Shown one piece after another: positions 60,440-64,000 of a stretch of 64,000 nt of DNA (position 1 is the first letter of the stretch; every line of letters begins with the position of its first letter). The DNA is from Colimorpha_A sp045540115. GTDB taxonomy: Bacteria > Bacillota > Clostridia > Oscillospirales > CAG-272. Below the pieces are notes generated by a model. It was not told the origin of the DNA. It saw nothing but the letters and a program-made list of their open reading frames with translations, and made no database searches. The stretch spans positions 70,834-134,833 of the forward strand of contig JAZQGR010000096.1 in the NCBI GenBank assembly GCA_045540115.1, in the 5' to 3' direction. The translations under genes and the position numbers were made by a program.

Positions 60440-60468
60440 AAAGGCTTGACCCGATGGGTCAAGCCTTT
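60440..60468. terminator. Terminator hairpin of cassette unit 2
   Basis: A 13-bp stem AAAGGCTTGACCC (60440-60452 with 60456-60468), loop GAT, right after the copy 2 stop and before the next cargo gene. Confidence 0.8.
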
Positions 60469-60475
60469 GTATGTA

Positions 60476-61345
60476 TCAAAAAGCATCTGCTTTTAAACCA
60501 GTGATTTCTTCAAATACTGGAAGTTCATAGCAAGGAATATAAATTCCCCATAAGTCGTTATTGTGTTCAAATTCTAAAATATGGTAGCTTTTGCAAATAA
60601 TGCAACCATAGTCATCTTCACTTAACTTATATTGCTTGTATATTCCTTTGTTGTATTCTTCGTCTTTATTCCATTCCATAATACGAATGGTTTTCTTAAT
60701 AGATTTGATTGCTTTTATTGTGGATAACGGAATGGCATATTTTGCTTCCAAATTGGCCAAATACAGATTTTCTGAATCTGCGAAAATGTGAAAAATCGGG
60801 TTATTATAAGGTGCGATTTGTAAACCTTTTTCACACACCTTAATATTGTCGTCTTTAACTTTATAAAAGAAAGACAAAATATCAATTTCTTTTGAATCTT
60901 GAGGAACCTTCAAATCCGAAAGAATGGCTTCGCTGGTTTGATTCAAATTATTGAACGCTTGAGAACTTTCTTCTGTTTCTAAAACATTTTTTTCTTTTCG
61001 CACACTTATAATTTTAAGAAGTGCCCAAGCCACCAAACAAGCACCGCCAAGCCAAAAAAGCCAAGACGCGTTTTGATATGCTTCGCTGAGGGTGACGCTG
61101 TCTTCCCCGCCCAAAGCTTTTATTATGCCGATGGCAACAAGCGCTCCAACTGCTCCACATATCCATTGTCCAATTCGTATAGGAAGCGGCAGCCTGCTTT
61201 TTTCAATCGTTTCCTCAACATCTTCAGAAGAAGATTCAAGAGATTGTGTTAGTGATAAATCCGGTCTTGCAACAACGAATTCTTCACCGTTCATTTGTTC
61301 GTTTTTCTTGTTTGTTGTAAGGTCAATGCCTAAAAATGGTTTCAT
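60476..61345 (-). CDS. Cargo gene of cassette unit 2, unknown membrane protein
   Basis: 289 residues. A charged N-terminal stretch (1-55) precedes two membrane segments (about 58-82 and 92-112). A cytoplasmic domain of about 170 residues follows, with alternating strands (NPIFHIFADSENLYLANLEA, YAIPLSTIKAIKSIKKTIRI) resembling a PH-like fold. No family is recognised. GAGGTGA lies before the ATG, downstream of the cassette promoter. Confidence 0.7.
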   Translation of the reverse strand: MKPFLGIDLTTNKKNEQMNGEEFVVARPDLSLTQSLESSSEDVEETIEKSRLPLPIRIGQWICGAVGALVAIGIIKALGGEDSVTLSEAYQNASWLFWLGGACLVAWALLKIISVRKEKNVLETEESSQAFNNLNQTSEAILSDLKVPQDSKEIDILSFFYKVKDDNIKVCEKGLQIAPYNNPIFHIFADSENLYLANLEAKYAIPLSTIKAIKSIKKTIRIMEWNKDEEYNKGIYKQYKLSEDDYGCIICKSYHILEFEHNNDLWGIYIPCYELPVFEEITGLKADAF

Positions 61346-61366
61346 ATAAAATCACCTCTTTTTTTA

Positions 61367-61395
61367 ATTATACCACACCGTCGATTTAATGTAAA
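61367..61395 (-). promoter_or_regulatory. Cassette promoter, unit 2
   Basis: TTTACA (61390-61395), 17-bp spacer, TATAAT (61367-61372), minus strand, matching the unit 1 promoter. Confidence 0.8.
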
Positions 61396-61436
61396 TACTT
61401 TTGCAAAAATTACTGTGTCCTATATTGACAGCATCA

Positions 61437-61556
61437 GAAGGCTTTGTCCTCGGAGTCGGGGCAAATATGTTCAAAATTGCCGGACCTGTTATCGCATACG
61501 GCACAGTCGCAAGCGTTATTTATGGGGTTATTTATTGGATAACCACTTTATTCTAA
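61437..61556 (+). repeat. spoVAC 3' repeat, copy 3 (gene fragment)
   Basis: 40 codons to the stop, about 88% identical to copy 1 in bases. Nearly all changes are silent (protein changes only Tyr to Phe and Ser to Thr). It looks like the displaced 3' end of an older spoVAC. Confidence 0.9.
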
Positions 61557-61559
61557 TGA

Positions 61560-61590
61560 AAAAGGCTTGACCGATTCGGTCAAGCCTTTT
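61560..61590. terminator. Terminator after spoVAC copy 3
   Basis: A 14-bp stem AAAAGGCTTGACCG (61560-61573 with 61577-61590), loop ATT. It serves the convergent SGNH gene. Confidence 0.82.
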
Positions 61591-61592
61591 AA

Positions 61593-62222
61593 TTAAATAC
61601 CAATGGGTTCGTCAGTATACAGCGCCTCGCTGTACGTGATGTTCTCAGTAATTCCGAGAGCGGGAACAACGTAAGATAGAACCTGATTTGTAAAGGTTTC
61701 TGTTCCCAATGGAGTGTAATAGTGCACAGCGTCAGAGTGCGCTTCGTCAGGGAGCGCGAGCGAGGTTGCGTAGAGGTCGTTTACCTCGAAGCCGTATTTC
61801 TTGACGATTTCGACAGCGACATTGTTGTACGCTTCGATCTCCTCGTTATAACGCTTGAAGTTAATGCCCATCTTCTCTGACTGTACGGACGTTGAGGTGG
61901 CAAAAATTACCTTTGCATCGGGGAAAGCTTTCTTTATTCTGATGCAAACTCGCTCAATGTAATACGCATAAACATCAATAGGCGTATGAGGGTCTTCTTC
62001 AAACAATCGGAGGCAGTCCCAAAGCCCCGCATTCCAATGAAGCACGTCTACCTTCCCTTCCTTTATAAGGGATTTATACTCGTGAGCGTAACGAAGGACG
62101 TATGCCGCAAAGCGCGTATTTTCTTCTGGAAAGTATACGTTTGCCTTACCTTCGAGAGACTTTCTGACGGCTTTATCATATCCCATTCGAATTGAGTCGC
62201 CGAGAATCAAAAGATTTTTCAT
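61593..62222 (-). CDS. SGNH/GDSL hydrolase family protein
   Basis: 209 residues. Starts MKNLLILGDSIRMGYDKAV (nucleophile Ser in GDS), then the Asn-containing VDVLHWNAGLWDC, and near the end the catalytic Asp/His in SDAVHYYTPLGTE. The single-domain cytoplasmic form suggests an esterase acting on sugars. GGAGG lies six bases upstream. It is separated from sdaA by 28 bases. Confidence 0.85.
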   Translation of the reverse strand: MKNLLILGDSIRMGYDKAVRKSLEGKANVYFPEENTRFAAYVLRYAHEYKSLIKEGKVDVLHWNAGLWDCLRLFEEDPHTPIDVYAYYIERVCIRIKKAFPDAKVIFATSTSVQSEKMGINFKRYNEEIEAYNNVAVEIVKKYGFEVNDLYATSLALPDEAHSDAVHYYTPLGTETFTNQVLSYVVPALGITENITYSEALYTDEPIGI

Positions 62223-62250
62223 TTAAACCTCCAAAATAATAATTATACAT

Positions 62251-63453
62251 TTATTTGTTCGAATAGAGCTTCGCAAGACCACCCTCAGACGTTTCTCTGT
62301 ATAGATGGGAAAGGTCTTTTCCTGTCTGGTACATCGTCTCAACAACTACGTCAAACGATACCTTTCTGCTTGCAAAGAGGAAATTTGAGAGGGAGAGCGC
62401 GTTGATAGCTCTCATAGCAGCTACTGCATTTCGCTCTATACAAGGTATCTGAACAAGTCCGCAGACGGGATCACAGGTGAGTCCGAGATGGTGCTCCATT
62501 GCAACCTCGGCTGCATATTCTATCTGGTCAATGCCCATTTCGAAAAGCTCGCAAAGTGCTGCGGCAGCCATACTGCAAGCTGTTCCGATCTCAGCCTGAC
62601 AGCCGCATTCGGCACCGCTGATAGATGCGTTGGTGCTCACAAGGTTTCCAATCAGTCCCGCAACGGCAAGAGCACGAAGTATATCCTCATCGCTGAATCG
62701 GTTTTTGTCCTGCATATACTTCAGAACCGCAGGAACGACACCGCATGCGCCGCAGGTCGGAGCCGTAACAATTATACCGCAGTCAGCATTTTGCTCGCTA
62801 ACCGCAAATGCGTAAGAGCAGACGAGACGATTTTCTTTTGTCTGTGGGCTTTCGTCTATATGCTTCTGATTAAATAGAAATTGCGCCTTTCTTTCAACTT
62901 CGAGCCCACCGGGAATAATTCCCGTTTTGCTTAGTCCCTCGGAGATTGAATTTTGCATTGTTTTCCAGACTTCAAGAAGATAAATTTTAATGTCAGGATC
63001 CTCGTGGTCGAAAACGTAATCCGAAAGGCGCTGATTTTTGGATTTACAGTATGAAGCGATCTCTGTGAAGTTTTTATGAGAATAGACTTCGTTAGGATAG
63101 AGAAATTCATCGCCGTCGGCACGGATCTCGCCGCCGCCGATACTGTAATAACGCTTTCTGCCAAGTTCAACGCCGTCTTTGAATGCAATGAAATCAACCG
63201 TATTCGGATGCGCTATGTCGTTTGATTCCTCGTTATATACTATTTCAACTGATACGTTACCGAGTGTTTCGATAATTGCTCTGTCAGTGGCGTGACCTCT
63301 GCCGGTCTTGGCGAGGGAGCCGTACAATATGACTTTAACGCTGTCAAGTTCCGTATATTCGGACAGGAAGTTTGAAGCGGCATAGGACGGTCCCATTGTG
63401 TGTGAACTCGACGGTCCATAGCCGATTTTATATATCGTTTTGATGGATTTCAT
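62251..63453 (-). CDS. sdaA: L-serine ammonia-lyase (iron-sulfur, fused beta and alpha domains)
   Basis: 400 residues. The N-terminal beta domain starts YKIGYGPSSSHTMGPSYAA. The C-terminal alpha domain holds the cluster cysteines in TAPTCGACGVVPAV, SGAECGCQAEIGTA and LGLTCDPVCGLVQIPCIERN. It deaminates serine to pyruvate with a [4Fe-4S] cluster. Many Clostridia keep the two domains as separate genes; here they are fused, as in E. coli-type enzymes, but shorter. Confidence 0.93.
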   Translation of the reverse strand: MKSIKTIYKIGYGPSSSHTMGPSYAASNFLSEYTELDSVKVILYGSLAKTGRGHATDRAIIETLGNVSVEIVYNEESNDIAHPNTVDFIAFKDGVELGRKRYYSIGGGEIRADGDEFLYPNEVYSHKNFTEIASYCKSKNQRLSDYVFDHEDPDIKIYLLEVWKTMQNSISEGLSKTGIIPGGLEVERKAQFLFNQKHIDESPQTKENRLVCSYAFAVSEQNADCGIIVTAPTCGACGVVPAVLKYMQDKNRFSDEDILRALAVAGLIGNLVSTNASISGAECGCQAEIGTACSMAAAALCELFEMGIDQIEYAAEVAMEHHLGLTCDPVCGLVQIPCIERNAVAAMRAINALSLSNFLFASRKVSFDVVVETMYQTGKDLSHLYRETSEGGLAKLYSNK

Positions 63454-63479
63454 AATGATACCTCACTTACTATGAAGCT

Positions 63480-63508
63480 ATTGTATCACAAAGATTTTCA
63501 AATGTAAA
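63480..63508 (-). promoter_or_regulatory. Promoter of sdaA
   Basis: TTTACA (63503-63508), 17-bp spacer, TACAAT (63480-63485), minus strand. Confidence 0.75.
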
Positions 63509-63578
63509 CAGAATATTAAAAAGAAGAACAAAAAATGCGTTTATCTCGATAGTGATTCGCGTTATTATAAAATGTATA

Positions 63579-63612
63579 AAAAAATCGACAAGCGAAACTT
63601 GTCGATTTTTTG
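63579..63612. terminator. Terminator-like hairpin upstream of sdaA
   Basis: A stem AAAAAATCGACAAG (about 63579-63592) pairs with CTTGTCGATTTTTT (63598-63611), loop CGAAA. It may end the hairpin-array transcript or another unit from the right. Confidence 0.75.
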
Positions 63613-63680
63613 TGTAAGGACTACAAAAAGATATTTTTGCTGGTATTTCGTATGAATTCGAACCCTTGCAAAAATGAAAT

Positions 63681-63840
63681 CCTTGCTGATGCAAGGGTGA
63701 TATCAGCTAACGCTGATGAAATCTTCAGCCTGCGGCTTCAGATGAAATTAAATCCGTCCTTCTTATCCCGACGAAGTCGGATTTCATCACGAAGTGATTT
63801 CATCCCACGCAAGTGGGATTTATCCCGTCCCAAAGGACGG
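63681..63840. repeat. Array of consecutive short hairpins
   Basis: At least six perfect small hairpins in 160 bases: CCTTGC-TGAT-GCAAGG, ATCAGC-TAAC-GCTGAT, CCGAC-GAA-GTCGG, ATCAC-GAA-GTGAT, ATCCCAC-GCAA-GTGGGAT and CCGTCC-CAAA-GGACGG. A weaker AGCC-TGC-GGCT is also present. They are separated by short GAAAT or ATTT(AT)C linkers. An outer pair AAATCCGTCC/GGACGGATTT can close the right half. No open reading frame explains it. Confidence 0.75.
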
Positions 63841-63849
63841 ATTTAGTTG

Positions 63850-63892
63850 AAAAAAGCACACATTTGTCTGGTAGACAAATGTGTGCTTTTTT
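63850..63892. terminator. Terminator of tRNA-Gln
   Basis: A perfect 20-bp stem (63850-63869 with 63873-63892), loop GGT, with A/T runs at both ends, directly downstream of the tRNA on the minus strand. Confidence 0.88.
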
Positions 63893-63893
63893 C

Positions 63894-63967
63894 TGGCTGG
63901 GGATGAAGGATTTGAACCCTCACAAACAGAGTCAGAGTCTGTCGTGCTGCCATTACACAAATCCCCA
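63894..63967 (-). tRNA. tRNA-Gln (CTG)
   Basis: 74 nt. Acceptor TGGGGAT pairs with ATCCCCA, followed by G73 and an encoded CCA. The anticodon loop CTCTGAC between ACAGA and TCTGT gives anticodon CTG. The T arm has GGTTCAAATCC. A TATAAT box (63980-63985, minus strand) lies just upstream; the -35 falls at the window edge. Confidence 0.94.
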
Positions 63968-64000
63968 TCAACAGGAGACATTATAACAGATTCCTAGCGA

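Noticed and set aside
59207..61556. Simple recent tandem duplication of spoVAC
   Set aside because: The copies differ mostly at silent sites (copy 3 by about 12%), lack the first 106 codons, and the genes between them are unrelated.
63681..63840. CRISPR array
   Set aside because: Repeats are not identical, spacing is far too short, and no cas genes are present.

Overview
The window looks like part of the chromosome of a member of the Clostridia (Bacillota). The signs are a trimeric [FeFe]-hydrogenase operon, T-box leaders on pheST and thrS, an SRP RNA next to dnaX-ybaB-recR, NrdR, Veg-like and SpoVAC proteins, PadR/DUF1048 and DUF1700/DUF4097 gene pairs, sigma-A promoters with 17-bp spacers, and strong GGAGG ribosome binding sites. 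The genus cannot be read from the sequence.

Layout. 1-5.5 kb: the C-terminal part of a large surface protein with SH3, InlB-like, fibronectin-like and dockerin-like regions, then small enzymes and cca. 5.6-10.05 kb: an NADH-linked [FeFe]-hydrogenase operon (hndA, hndC, hndD). 10.05-30.2 kb: housekeeping genes, including veg-like, pheST behind a T-box, an ABC exporter, recR-ybaB-dnaX with SRP RNA, trmO, rplS, nrdR, the argCJBD operon under an ARG-box, and thrS behind a T-box. 30.2-32.8 kb: alaS. 32.9-38.7 kb: a probable lipid or acyl-activation locus made of PadR, a DUF1048 membrane protein, an E2-like acyltransferase, two AMP-forming acyl ligases and an acyl carrier protein.

38.79-46.28 kb is an integrated filamentous phage (inovirus-like prophage) bounded by a 15-bp direct repeat. 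It carries a Rep_trans-type rolling-circle initiator, a structured intergenic region that may hold the origin and packaging signal, a Zot/pI ATPase, a pIII-like adsorption protein with signal peptide and C-terminal anchor, five tiny membrane or coat proteins in translationally coupled order, a possible ssDNA-binding protein, coiled-coil proteins, and a divergent XRE repressor. The repressor's two tandem operators cover the phage early promoter. No integrase is visible, so the phage probably relies on a host recombinase. A third copy of the repeat core lies 0.55 kb further right, beyond a DUF378 gene.

46.3-58.8 kb is ordinary chromosome: DUF378, DUF4097/DUF1700, trmB, a PAP2 phosphatase, hom, an Na+/alanine symporter, tRNA-Leu, two subunits of a sodium-pump decarboxylase, an SGNH hydrolase and a P-type ATPase.

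58.9-61.6 kb holds the most unusual structure. spoVAC is followed by two further in-frame copies of only its last 40 codons. Between the copies sit two unrelated genes of unknown function. Each unit of about 1.1 kb has the same right end: a promoter, a short junction and the spoVAC 3' end. Each also has a different cargo gene in antisense orientation, and each ends at a hairpin terminator. This resembles a tandem array of small cassettes inserted at the 3' end of spoVAC. The window closes with an SGNH hydrolase, L-serine dehydratase, a run of short hairpins, and tRNA-Gln.
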